Counted from the stretch's first letter, positions 24,502 through 35,700 are shown. The stretch: DNA of 64,000 bases from Echinococcus granulosus (GCF_000524195.1 NW_020170463.1:174719-238718); one strand, 5' to 3'. The notes: generated by a model from the sequence alone, not told the origin. Program-made: numbers and translations.

Positions 24502-26078
24502 ATGTAGGAACGTTTTATGAATCTTAGCTAATTTCCTAGACAGTTCCTGCCTTTTTCTGTCTTATCAGTAATATTATGGTTTGGGAAAATTAAACGCGTT
24601 TAGGCACAGTGATACCAAGCGTTAAATGATCAATTTTCCATCAGGGGCATAGGTCAGCTTGCAGCTGTGGTTTTAAGTGTTTTAGGTCTTTTTAAGCTAG
24701 GCCTACAAGCAGGTAGCACGGTTTTTCTGTGAGATTATGCGTTTTCTTGATCACCTACCTTGTTATCATTCCTAGGTGACTGTGGTGATTTATTTACACA
24801 TTCAGGCGACTAAACATCAGGTTATTAGGCTTAAATTTTGGGATGGCAAGTTAATTTTCGATACCGTTTTCTTATTCTGCCCTGGAATGTCCGAAGTGTC
24901 TAGCCCTGACCCGAGTATTTTTATCTCAAATTCCTGAAACTATAAGAGATTTTGTGTGTTAGTTTCGAATGTTTTTCGTTCCTTTAATGAGGCGAACTTT
25001 TGGCACACATTTTCAGTAAAATCACCTGAGACTCACTGAGTCGGCGGGGTGTTGCCAATAGACGAAATCCCTAGTAATATCATTGTCATGAAGTTTTGAA
25101 TCGCAAGAATGTAGAATTTTTGACGCTGTTTAAAACTAGCGAGAACTTTTCTGTGGACTGATGGTTCAAAATTGAGTTCCGGTCGTAATGGAATGAGCTA
25201 CTTATCAACACATTGAGATGCATGAGCGCTTATTTCTTCGGTTTGAGGCAGTTTAATACAAATGACAGAGCAGCTTTGTTGATCAACTTTCTCTCAAACA
25301 GCAGTGAGATTCCCACAACTCTCAAACGTTTCGTTTGGTGATAAAGTCAAATTCTGGTCGTTACGAGGCCCACACGTCTAATCTTTCTATGGAGTGGTCA
25401 GAACACTAAGAACTTCGTTTTTATTTCTTATCACGGGCAAGTAGTACGCACTACGTTTGTCCTACACTAAGAGCAAGGCTTTGAAATTTGTGAGTGCCAA
25501 ATGACCGGAACGCCGAGGCGGTACACAGGGAAATGCCAATTTCCTTGAAGGTGTTTACGCCAAGAAGTACATTCACTACTCTTGTTCACCGTTTGGCAGA
25601 CGTAGGTATTCGAGCTAGCAATCCTTCCCACCACGTTCAACTGCAATCACCCCACTTGGGCATACTGGCCAAATAACCGAGGTGACAATACCTAAACTAT
25701 CAATTTCACCGTATCTTCAGCTTCCAATTTCTCCTAGAAAAAACCAAGCCGACATGCCGACGGCCGTCACCAAACAAAATTCTGTAATTCCTACTGCAAA
25801 TCCGGTCTGGACTGAGGTCCCATCGCTGAGTGGGATAGAAAACATACCAGTAAGCTGGTGAGCAGGATTGATGTCACTTGGATTACCCAAGAGAAGGTAC
25901 TTTATTCAGGCGAAAAAATTCATTTATTTTACTGCAATATCAGGATTCTGGTTTTAAATGCGAAGGCCCTGTTCCACAATTTGTATTATCCCCTCAGACG
26001 AAAAGGGCCTGAGCGCATTGGATACATCACCTGCAATGTGAATGCGTCAAATTAATTCACAATGCAAAGGGTCCGTTT
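24502..26078. other. Convergent interval ATP5F1D / INTS15
   Basis: This 1.6 kb interval between the 3' ends of two convergent genes holds the presumed 3' UTRs. On the minus strand two AATAAA hexamers (25923-25928 and 25901-25906) lie about 150-180 nt past the INTS15 stop and are plausible poly(A) signals. A minus-strand open stretch at about 25700-25865 is discussed as a finding. Otherwise nothing is recognised. Confidence 0.45.
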
Positions 26079-27480
26079 CTAAAGTAGGAAACAACTTAGC
26101 ACACCGGAATCACATTCGAGCAGACGGCCACTTCGCCAGCAGATGAACACCAGTTCAGCTATTCGTATCAGAAAGAGTTCTGAGCAGACACCTTCCGCAA
26201 AAACTGCACCAAAACGACTAAGCAAAGGTTTAAGTTCTGTGGAGAATTTTAGTCGCCACATAATAGGCACCATGTCCGCGGCCATTCCACTCGAATTCCG
26301 CGAATGCTTGCCACGATTCAAGGGAGTTGCAAAATTCTAAAACAGATGCTTGGTATCGACAAATCAAGTCCCAAAAATACTACTAGTAGCAGGGTATCTC
26401 ACCTCCAGTAATTCACAATGAAGTTCTGCTAAAAGAGAAGCAACGGGTTCGCTTAAATCCTGACTACAGTGGAAGAAACATACACTCAACTCAACCTCGA
26501 ACCGACGGAAATCAAGAAATACACCGATATCCGTACCAATTTGATGATAAAACTGTTAGCCACACAAGCCCACGTACAGGATGCCAAGCCTCTGCCAAGA
26601 GAAGGGGCCAATCCTGCCCCTTGACTTTAGACATATCGAGAAAACGGGGCGGATTGCTTAAAAAGAACGTTTTCCAATCGACTGTAGTCCAGTCCTGACG
26701 AACAACCTGCGCAGGACTACTTTTCAGCCAGATAATTAAGATTTCGATCACTAATGGGGGCGGAAATAGCTCCTTCTCACCTACAATTCAATTATATTTG
26801 GACATAACCCACCTTGAATAAACGGCGTTGAGTAGGCTAAAGTGACGCCTGAAACGAGAGCTGAGACGAAGAGAGGAGACAAACGAAGGAGATTGATGAA
26901 GGGTTTGTCGAATATAGCCGCGTTAGAAAAGTCGGCATTCTCGTGCAAGTCTTTGCAGACTTCTGACATCCCGTCAACAGTCATCAGGCTATCGAAAATG
27001 CGCCGAATGAAACTCGAGACTGGTCGAGCAGCTTCGACTAGTCTCTCATCCAAAAGACAGTAATCTTTGGAAGAAGAAAGCGACTGAATCACTAGAAATA
27101 TTTGCCCCTAAATAGATAATTAAGTAAAAAACAATCACCTTTAACCAGACCGCGACCAAATCGAGCAGAGGTGTCAAACCAACGCATATGGCCAATTGAG
27201 TCAGCCTAATAAGAAATTGTTCTCGGAGTGGATTGACGTTAAATCCACAGGGGAAAAGTAGATGAAAAACCATCCTCCGAACCTCTTCTTCACATGTCGT
27301 TGTGAAGTGATCAGCGAAGGCGTCCAATAGTTCAAGGGATTCTAGATCATTTGGAACCTCACCATTCACTAAGAATAGCTTATCAAGCATATGCTGAATG
27401 GTTTCGAAGTTTATTGTATTGTCTCGACAAGCACATTCAAAGCTCTGCAGCGAGTCCCGGCATGCGGCAGCGATGGCCAT
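26079..27480 (-). CDS. INTS15: Integrator complex subunit 15
   Basis: INTS15 (human C7orf26) is a helical-repeat subunit of the nuclear Integrator complex, which attenuates and processes RNA polymerase II transcripts. Exons on the minus strand are 27480-27139, 27107-26813, 26780-26537, 26463-26403 and 26336-26079 (TAG), exactly 400 codons, 399 aa against about 450 in human. Introns are 31, 32, 73 and 66 nt and every phase matches. Correspondence with the human protein, from memory, is moderate but collinear: EEEVRRMVFHLLFPCG, LIRLTQLAICVGLTPLLDLV and AVWLK early; SPLFVSALVSGVTLAYSTPF with PPPLVIEILIIWL in the middle; WHPVRGLVWLTV; then RIAELVFICWRSGRLL near the end. The proline-rich tail of the vertebrate protein is absent. 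The gene is divergent from the SLC25A51-like gene. The name rests on motif order, so a homology search should confirm it. Confidence 0.82.
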
Positions 27481-28563
27481 AGTGCACCGAAAGATTCCAC
27501 AATGACAAAGGCTAAATGGTCCCCTCTACCTATCCGTGATTTGCAGTTGATTGCGTCAAGGTAATATACGGTTGTTTATGCAAAAAAAACCAATGGGTTA
27601 TCATGCCCAAAATTAAACGGGGTAAATCTATGCTACAAGACTGTTTATTATTTGCTGAAAAATTTTATGTTGACTGACAGGTCAAACAAGAATAGGAAAA
27701 AGTTATTTATAGGAAATTAAAATCAAATTTAATGTTTATCACACTTTTAAGCCCATAATTACTTTAGCGTTAAACTCAAAATGGCTTATTTTAAGCGCAC
27801 TTTTATAGTCTGCCTGTGTAGCATTAGCGCCTGGCATTTGAAAAATATCGTCAGAAAATTGAAAATGCACAGCGTTATAACGCAAGGGTAATTTAACACA
27901 TAAAATTATGTAGCATATATACTTGACGTGTTTTGCCTCTAAAGGGCAAAGATTTTGGAAGCACGAAACTCACAAAGGGTTCTTCACTACTTACGCGTTC
28001 TGAAGTGATTTTTGCCCGTAAATCGGACAAAATCCCAAAAGAACCAGTAAAATAAAACTTTGAAATAGTTGGAAACTCAAAACACTCCTAGAATTTTACT
28101 CTAGGTTAATCCATGCCTACAAACCGTAACACGTGACAATTCCGCACATTAAAAAGCTGTAAAGCTTGTGTCACCTAGTTTTCGAAATACCCAAAAATGT
28201 ATTTATGTTTAGAAAATATCATTTTAGATGTTTTTCTTCCAGGGAAACAGTAATACTAAATGACTGCCTAACTCATATGCATTTCTATATAGCTAATTCT
28301 CTGAAATGCGCATTTCTGAAGAGGTATTTTCGTAACCTTAAAACCTACTATTTTTCAATTTTTTTCTTCTTTGCTTTGTAAGGAATAAAATAGCGCTTTT
28401 TGTATTCTAGGTATGGTGGCACACGTTTTGTTGGTCTTATTTCACAGCATTTCCCGCTGGGCGCTCGCGGCGTGACCATACCGGGCTCGCGGCAGGCTAT
28501 CTCTGCTGCTATGCTCGCTTTCTTCATTTTAATACTTGCTTGATAACTTCAGAGCAACCAGAA
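27481..28563. promoter_or_regulatory. Shared intergenic region of divergent genes
   Basis: About 1.1 kb separates the start codons of INTS15 (-) and the SLC25A51-like gene (+), so it must hold both promoters and 5' UTRs. It is AT-rich except for a GC-rich block at about 28430-28500 containing GCTCGCGGC twice, 22 nt apart. TTGATAACTTCAG at 28540-28552 could be a 3' splice site ending a 5' UTR intron or a trans-splice acceptor 12 nt before the ATG. No core promoter motif is certain. Confidence 0.4.
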
Positions 28564-29460
28564 ATGCCTGGTCTCGCACTGCAGAAAGGTGACGGTAATG
28601 TGACATCTTTAATCACTGATGAGGAGAGTGGATTACTTATACCCAGGGAATACATATGTGGTGGTATTGCATCAATGATTAACGTAGTTGTGGTCTTCCC
28701 GTTGCACAAAACAGTTTTCTTCCAACAATTGGAGGGTATAAAGTGGTCCGAAGCATTTATGCGGTTGCGGAGGGAAGGACTGTGGCAAGTCTACCGAGGT
28801 GTTGTTCCACCTCTTCTTCAGCGTGCTTCCTCGGCATCTGTGATGTTTGGTTTTCAAAGTCAATCTCAGAGGTTTCTCTACAGGCATCAGGGTAGGATGG
28901 ATATCCCTCTTTACATCCAAACTATTCTTTCCGCTACGATGGCTGGCTGCCTAGAGGCCTCTTTAACGCCCTTCGAGCGGGTGCAAACGCTTCTCCAATC
29001 CTCTAATAAATCACGCATGTACAAGAACACACCTTACGCTCTTTCTAGTCTGTACAAATCCTATGGATTCCGGGAACTATATCGTGGTTTTACCCCGATC
29101 CTTCTGCGCAATTGTATCGGTGATATATTATATTTTAGTGGGAAGGAGTGGCTACGTGGCAAGAGTCATTCTGAAGACCTTCCGTTCGGTAAACGCCGTC
29201 TGACAGATTTTGTGATTGGTGGGTTCTTGGGCTCCACTATTGGGGCAGCCATATTTCCTTTGAATGTCGTCAAAACACAGATGCAGTCCACTGTAGGTAC
29301 AGGATCTAAAAGCCTCAGATATGCTCTGCTCAGTCTATTAAACGAACGGGAGCATGCAAAGATTGCTCGGTTGTACAGCGGACTTCCTGCCAATTTCTTT
29401 CGGTCCCTGCTCTCATGGGGTGTTATCACCATGATGTACGAGTGGCTGCTTACCTTATGA
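28564..29460 (+). CDS. SLC25A51: Mitochondrial carrier, NAD+ transporter group (SLC25A51-like)
   Basis: This six-helix carrier of the mitochondrial inner membrane belongs to the SLC25A51/52 group, which imports NAD+ into the matrix. A single exon of 298 aa is close to the 297 of the human protein. Three carrier repeats show their signatures: FPLHKTVFFQQL near residue 44, LTPFERVQTLLQ near 134 and FPLNVVKTQMQ near 231. Diagnostic for this group are the first signature with H/Q-K in place of the usual D/E-x-x-K, the YRGVVPPLLQ and YRGFTPILLRN segments, and the C-terminal RSLLSWGVITMMYEWLL. The ATG at 28564 follows a possible splice acceptor at 28551-28552. The frame runs upstream to a TTG at 28540, which is not a credible start. 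Substrate is inferred from family membership only. Confidence 0.92.
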   Translation: MPGLALQKGDGNVTSLITDEESGLLIPREYICGGIASMINVVVVFPLHKTVFFQQLEGIKWSEAFMRLRREGLWQVYRGVVPPLLQRASSASVMFGFQSQSQRFLYRHQGRMDIPLYIQTILSATMAGCLEASLTPFERVQTLLQSSNKSRMYKNTPYALSSLYKSYGFRELYRGFTPILLRNCIGDILYFSGKEWLRGKSHSEDLPFGKRRLTDFVIGGFLGSTIGAAIFPLNVVKTQMQSTVGTGSKSLRYALLSLLNEREHAKIARLYSGLPANFFRSLLSWGVITMMYEWLLTL

Positions 29461-30134
29461 GAAAGTATTTCCCCTGTCTATCTGCTTTTCTGTACAGTGC
29501 AACCGATTCTACACCTTGTCCGCTACTCTCTTAGATTTGGATCGGGCTATTCCCGCAAGTTGTTTTGTATCTTTTGTAATCTATTTTTCAAAAGTAGTCA
29601 TTATTACTAGTGCTTGTTTTTTACGTTATTTTATCTGTTAACGGTGTCGCATTATAAATTACGAGTTGATAGACAATTTACGAACACAGTACCTCGCTGG
29701 CGCTTATTTCGAGTAGTTCCTGTAATTGGTCGGTGATTCTAAGGTTTTTTTTTTAATTGTGAATTTGGTCGCTCTGCATCGTCGAGCTATTGTTTTAGAA
29801 ACTCAGGAGAAATGCAAGCGGCTAGTAAAGGGTCAACTGAACATGCTCTGGGGGGGTTGTTTTTGCCCCGAGGTGGCGCTAGGTTGTGGTTGCATTTATG
29901 GCCTAGGTGCTTGAGATGAGTTGAGTTGTTGCGCTTCATTGTGCTTGGGGAGATTTCTGATTAAATAACTGGGTAAGAGGATAACCTACCCCACAGTGTT
30001 GAAATTTAGATTTAGTTGTACTGTGGTGTTGGTGGTGTGTTCTCAAGAGCACTTGAAAGGCCTCCGAACACAGCTGGAATCCATCAATCGGTTTTCTCGA
30101 ACAAAAGGTGTAAAAATGCTACTAGGGTCTCCAA
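29461..30134. other. 3' flank of SLC25A51-like gene
   Basis: Presumed 3' UTR and intergenic DNA. No further exon is recognised, and no AATAAA lies close to the stop. A T9-10 run near 29745-29754 is the only notable simple sequence. Confidence 0.4.
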
Positions 30135-31110
30135 CGCCTTGTTTAGTTCTTCGTTTTGGCTACGCGGGCACTTACGGCCTGGCTATTGGACTTTCACAGG
30201 AAGGTCATGATATATGGGCCATGTCAGTAGCCCCCCAGTCCTTCTGCAGTAGTAGTTGTGAATTCTTTCGACTTCAGGAAAGATCTGGGGCCCTGCATTT
30301 GTGGCAGCTGAAAGTGTGCACGACCTCAAAAGGCAACTGCCTCAACTTCTATTGCTAAATGTTAAACCTTAACGCTATGGGGGAGGGGCATCTGCTGTAA
30401 AAGGGAGAAGCTGTGACGACCCCTAACAGAAGGAATGAAAGTGATGTCCCCCTTCTGCAACTAACCACAGAGCCGTGTTCTGCATAAATACTATTAGCAA
30501 CTGATTTGTCACTAGCCTTGGCCATGAATCATCTGGCAAAGTTCGTTACGAAGCTGTCAGCAGTACCTCTATGAAGATGTCAAGTGAGTACGCCACAACT
30601 TGCCACCTCTCTACTAGCTGGACAGGACCCAGATATATTGAAGTGAAGTAGGAACAAAGTACCAAGGAGAAGCGGGTGCCAAACGCTGTTTCCTCAAAAC
30701 TATTCTAAACCTCATCCATTACTAGAGGACTCTGCATTTAGGCCAGTATTCTTACCCCTAGCGATGGGCATAGGAGATGGCCAGTGCCCAAACCCTTTCC
30801 CAATGCAGTATCCAACCACGACGAAGTTCTTTATCCAGCAAAATAGCTAAGAGGAATCAGTGACGTTGTGGCTAGATAACTTCTCAGCCATGCGCGATTT
30901 CGATGCGCAGCTGATTTGTGGGTGTTTTACTTACAACTTCGATCACAGTGTGATGGTTAATGTGGGAAATCACCCAGGGAGAGCTCCGCGGACAACGCTC
31001 AAAGGTGTATTTAATCCTTCACTTTGGTTGCGCGGGCACTTAAGGCTCGGACACTGCACTTCCGCAGAGTGGCACATTCTCTGGCCAAGTCGGAGTGCCA
31101 CATTTATTTT
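30135..31110 (+). mobile_element. TRIM-like element (family A), copy 2
   Basis: The left end module at about 30140-30250 (GGCTACGCGGGCACTTACGG, later CATGTCAGTAGCCCCCCAGT) and the right module at about 31015-31100 (GGTTGCGCGGGCACTTAAGG, later CACTTCCGCAGAGTGGCAC) are in direct orientation and enclose about 0.75 kb. Internal words TGTTAAACCTTAACG (about 30360) and AAGTTCGTTACGAAGC (about 30540) match copy 1 in order and spacing. No intact long frame is present. The layout is that of a terminal-repeat retrotransposon in miniature. The boundaries are approximate because the ends are degenerate. Confidence 0.5.
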
Positions 31111-31379
31111 TCACTTTACAATACATCATTTGGATGCCTGCTCGATGGTCGTCCTTTGCAAGTACTGCACTTCAGTTTTGCATGTTGGCTTTACTTAATT
31201 CACTAGCTGCAGATATTCCTTATCATCAACGTCACTTCTTTTCAGTTAATTATAGAAATTCGTTTAAAATTGGCGGGGTTGGGGAATGGGACACCTAAGT
31301 AGATTATTGTAATACTTATGTTGTTTTAATGTGCCTTTCAGGGAGGAGGGAGGCAGGAAATTCGAACCTGGTAACTGGA
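31111..31379. other. Intergenic DNA left of second gap
   Basis: No gene is established. A plus-strand frame at 31096-31200 contains IYFSLYNTSFG, faintly like the start of CCZ1, but lacks a start codon and splice context. Confidence 0.3.
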
Positions 31380-31479
31380 NNNNNNNNNNNNNNNNNNNNN
31401 NNNNNNNNNNNNNNNNNNNNNNNNNNNNNNNNNNNNNNNNNNNNNNNNNNNNNNNNNNNNNNNNNNNNNNNNNNNNNNN
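31380..31479. other. Assembly gap (100 N)
   Basis: Exactly 100 N of unknown real length. It interrupts a minus-strand open stretch and lies upstream of CCZ1, so it could hide part of that gene's 5' end. Confidence 0.98.
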
Positions 31480-31487
31480 TATTTCAT

Positions 31488-31703
31488 CCGCACCCTGGTG
31501 TCTACCAAGTATAGCTGTTCATGATTTTCATTAACAAGTGTTGTAGCTATAAAATATTTGGTGTATCTCTCATCCACCTCAGCCTTCATACCCTTGGATC
31601 GCGCAGGCGGGTCAGACGGGAATGTTTCATTGGGTAGTGGTAGTAAAGATGGTTCACGTATACCCGTAGTCCCAGTGTAATACATTTGGGGGTACGTGAT
31701 TAA
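31488..31703 (-). other. Unidentified minus-strand coding-looking segment
   Basis: The segment is open for about 70 codons running into the assembly gap. It includes LLPLPNETFPSDPPARSKG and DERYTKYFIATTLVNENHEQ, which reads like real protein rather than noise, with AT-ending codons. I do not recognise the family. It lies about 400 nt downstream on the same strand of another such segment (32087-32490), so the two may be pieces of one broken gene or element. No function is proposed. Confidence 0.3.
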
Positions 31704-32086
31704 AAATTTAAGTTACTAAAATGCCGGTAGAATTTGCATTTTGAAATACAGTGCGAAACAAACAGTATACACACATAAATCATCTGCAATACAGCGGCTG
31801 CTTAACGCTCCAACTATTTGGTTTTAAAAAAGCGCCAAAATTAACAGCAACTCGATGCAGTCATAAAAACCAATTATATTCTCGAAATCATGGAACTAAG
31901 ACAAGCAATCCTATCGGTTGAGTTCACCATTTACGTTCAGGGAAATCACCTCGTTCACTCATTGGTCATTAATGTGGTGTTGGGGTGCAATGTAAGGATG
32001 TCTTTCCCGCTCGTCGTAAAGGAATTCTTTATCTTCACAGCACAAAATAAGGAAGCTTTTGGTTCAGTAAGCGGTTATTTCGACTA

Positions 32087-32490
32087 TCATCTCCTCTTAT
32101 GAGCTTGTGTGATGTCTGGGTTATGATGTCGAATCCTGTCATTTAATAATTTTACTATCTGGACTGCGTTACCGAAATTATTACGCAAGGGTACTAATTC
32201 ATTTTGGTTAATGTTATAGCTCCAAATCATTTGATTTAATATAGGAGAATTTGGTGTCTCTGTTTCTTTGTCCCGTCCTATTACTACGTCTTTCCACCTA
32301 GGAATACGGAAAGGTTCTTTACTTTTATCCCAGTGGTACATCTCAGAATGATCAACTGGCGGTTGTTGGATTATGTGATGCTTTATTATCCTTCTCCAAT
32401 TTTTTCCTAACTTCATGTACCGCTTTGCACACACGTAATGGAAAGCGCTATTTCCACCGAATTTCTGACGATGTTTGGGGCGTCTTGGTT
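32087..32490 (-). other. Unidentified basic protein segment, possibly an exon or gene relic
   Basis: The segment is open on the minus strand for about 134 codons, from a TAA near 32493 to a TGA at 32087-32089. It begins PRRPKHRQKFGGNSAFHYVC and contains KNWRRIIKHHIIQQPPVDHS and FRIPRWKDVVIG. It is strongly basic at the start and end and uses AT-rich codons (AAA, AAT, ATA, TTA), unlike the neighbouring genes. There is no certain start; an exon beginning at an AG near 32486 is possible. I cannot assign a family. Candidates are a fast-evolving host protein or a fragment of an integrated element. Confidence 0.35.
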
Positions 32491-32795
32491 AGTTTTTACT
32501 AGGCCTTATTTTCATTTTAGTGTAGTCTACTGCTTAGTATTTTTTGCACTCGCGTAACTATCGTCATACCGAAATGTCATACATGAGGCAACTCGAATTT
32601 AGTAATGTTACCGTCTACATAGGTGTGGCTTTTCAGTAATGTACGATTTGATGGTTTGTATAAGTAGGGCTTAGATCGTCCGTATCAGTTTATTGTTTTT
32701 CATCGTTTAGCAGCTATGAGCGCCATACTTTTTTCACAAAAAGCTTATAATTCTGGAGCATATGACTTTGAAACTTAAGTGGAACCTCATTTTAG
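32491..32795. other. Interval upstream of CCZ1 exons
   Basis: I expected the N-terminal CCZ1 exon(s) here or further left but could not find them. No frame shows the FFIYN-type start of that family. Confidence 0.4.
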
Positions 32796-35700
32796 AGTGT
32801 GTCCGTCATCGATCCATCAGCCTTATCCCATGTTTGCAAATTTTGTGAACGCATCATCGATGACAATGTGATCTCACACAAACTGGCAAATTTATGTGAA
32901 CGTTTTGAGGTACGTTGTTTAATTCTCAGAGTTCTAGGGACTTAACTTCATTTCAGCTCTTACATGGACCAATATTGATAGGGTCTGAGGCAGAAATGGT
33001 CGAGTCGCGAAGCAATTTAATGAAATTTTTCAGTAAAGTGAGATTTCGGCTTATTGGCATTTCCTTCAATCATTTACTACACAGCACGCTCTCTTGACAA
33101 AGTTCATCGCTCACTTTTCAATTGCTTTCAAAGAATGTCCTTACAATTTTAACGACTTGATTTCACGCAACCCACCCGCATATCATTCTCAGTTTCTCTT
33201 TTTAGGAGTTGACAATGATTGACCTTAGCTTCCACGACATTCCTGACCTATTTGAGGCTATACAAGGGAAGTTCTGGAGTCCCAAAAACATACTAAGTTT
33301 GGAAAATCTGGGCACTCGTATTCAACTTTCCTGTCCGTTTCCGAATACAAGCGCGGTACTCTTGTATGATGCACATCTGGCATGGTAGGTAATTTTATCA
33401 AAACTGAGCTTTTTACTATTGCGTAATTACACCAAAGTTAGAGAGGTCAGTTTTTTGGGGATGTTATTTTGCTAACCCGTGATTTAACAAATTGATTGTA
33501 TGCAAAACAATCTAACAAGAGCAAATAATCCAAAGCAATGCGTGCACAATAAAGTGATATGTCGAGATAGGTTCTTTTTCAAATGAAGGGCTTTGAGTCC
33601 ATAATAGAGATTAAGTTATGGTAGTTATGCCTCTAAGTTGGTTTGGTGTGGACATGGGATGCTGTTTAAGGCTATTGTCTCTGTTTTCTATAAAGGAGTG
33701 CCTGAGGTGTTCTTGCTTACATTTAGCGTAGTAGGCAGAAATCATTGGATTGACAGTGACTGAAATGCCACAACCGATTCTTTATTATCGTCGTAACTTG
33801 CACCAACACATTCTCTCCATACAATACAAATTGAGTGAATCAATTCTTTTTCGCAAAGTTGGCATTCAGCCAAATACTTCGAGAAAGGATGCAGTTGGTT
33901 GCTTAGGCCTCATTAATTATCATCCGTGATTATGACTATGAAAAATGACTTTACTTTTATAAAGGTCATCACTGTCTGTAAAGGATTTTCGCCCTATCCT
34001 TCGTTACATCATCTCTGAAATCATGAGTTTGCCTCCTGATCTTGATCTAGCCGCTATCTCGCCCAAGGCACCGCATATGGGCAGGTGAGTTTTTTTCTCA
34101 AGGGAATTTCTAGTCCAACTAATAAGGTCCTCGTCCAGGTAGACTATTCTATGCCACTTTATAGATTCCTAACTGGTCCACCGGACATGGACAAGCGACT
34201 TTGCCCAGCACAGACCCTAATTCCAACTGTCTTCCTAAAACTTCCCAATTCAGAGTATCGAAGAGTCAATGTAGTGGTTTATCGTGCCTTGAGACTAACT
34301 TTCTGCCTCTTTGTTGACGGTCAGTTGCTTTTATGAGCAGTTTTTTCTAATAGCCTTTTTATGATTGTATTCAATTCTCGTAATCCTGTTCCCTTTCAAA
34401 TGTCCAACTTTGCTTCCAATTGTAGAAAAGTATGCACTTAAAAAGGAATTCTTTACCACCTTCGATACTATGTACGGGAACGCATTGACTGACCTGTCCA
34501 CTGAAATTGAAGGTGATTATGGTGAGAGGTACGTATATGCGGTTCTTGTTTAATTTCCCAACTACTACAATGATCAAACTCTTGTTCGGATGTATTTTCT
34601 TTGACGCAAAGTCATGCATTAGCCTTAATTTACAAGATGGAGAAGTTGAATTACTAGGATCAGTTCAAGTTAAACCGGAACTTTTGACTTCCCATTTGGA
34701 ATGAGCAGCTTCCAAGGAGTTAATACCTTAATCACCTTTCAACGAAATCATGTTTACTTCTTACTTAGAAAGTTCTGGTAGCGTTAAAGTCTTCTTGTCT
34801 AATCAGAAGCAAAAGTGGTCCTAGTTTCCATTATGGCTTAACTTTTAGAAATCGTACATGCTTGTGATCGTCTGTGACGTATTTACCGTTGTCAGTGAGG
34901 AATTTGTATTCATATTTAGTCCAACCTTACAACAGGTTGGGCCTTGATTTGACATTCTACATGCTGGCTGAAGGTTCACAAGAATGCCTGCTATTTAGCG
35001 TTTTGGTGACAGAATCTCCTTTTTGTATGAGTAGATATTCACGAGTTCGAGGTTCTATGCTTTTTTTCGTTGAAAAGAAAATTCTTTAAATGGATATGCT
35101 GGTACTAGTGGTGTTTGTGATCTTGATTGACGGTGTCTAGAGCGAGTGTCCGCAATATACACACTGGTCATTACCAGCGCATGCGGTATCGCCTTGTTGG
35201 TATCCTTGTTTGAATCAGCAAAATAAAAAATCCCGGTTTGACATAAGCACCACTCAAGAAAGCCAACTGGTTGATAGGTTAATGACGCGATTGACATGAA
35301 CAGGCCTCCATATCACCCTCGCGACAATTGAATTACAGAGGTCTGGAAGGGCTGTGTCTTCAAAAGTACACCCAAGGTAACCCAGGATCAAATTCATCTA
35401 TAGGAAACTAGTATTTGGTCCTACCAGTCATTGTTGAAATGTCCGTTTAGTCGGTTTAAACTACTAGGATGTCGTTAATTCACCACTTTAACTGCCAGCA
35501 GAGATGTAAAGTAGCTTCTCTCAACCGTACACAGCTTTCAGTTGAGACAGGACTATTAATCGCTTTGTTTTGACACTTTCTTGAAGCGCCGCTTTCACCT
35601 CCGACATTTCAACCCTGTCGTTGAGTACCGAATCATCCTCAAAACCTATTCAGGGCACGCCTGGTTGTTCCTCTATCGGAGGTTTTCTGTTGTGGGAGCC

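Noticed and set aside
28540..28563. Upstream extension of the SLC25A51-like frame to a TTG
   Set aside because: TTG is not a credible start in animals, and an AG acceptor lies between it and the first ATG. The protein length from 28564 fits the family.
31340..31379. tRNA-like TTCGAA motif beside the second gap
   Set aside because: Only a T-arm-like word is visible. No cloverleaf can be drawn, and the gap hides the rest.
34085..34336. Open frame starting at GTG inside CCZ1
   Set aside because: Its first bases are the 29-nt intron, and reading through from the previous exon hits TGA. Only the part from 34114 to 34319 is coding.
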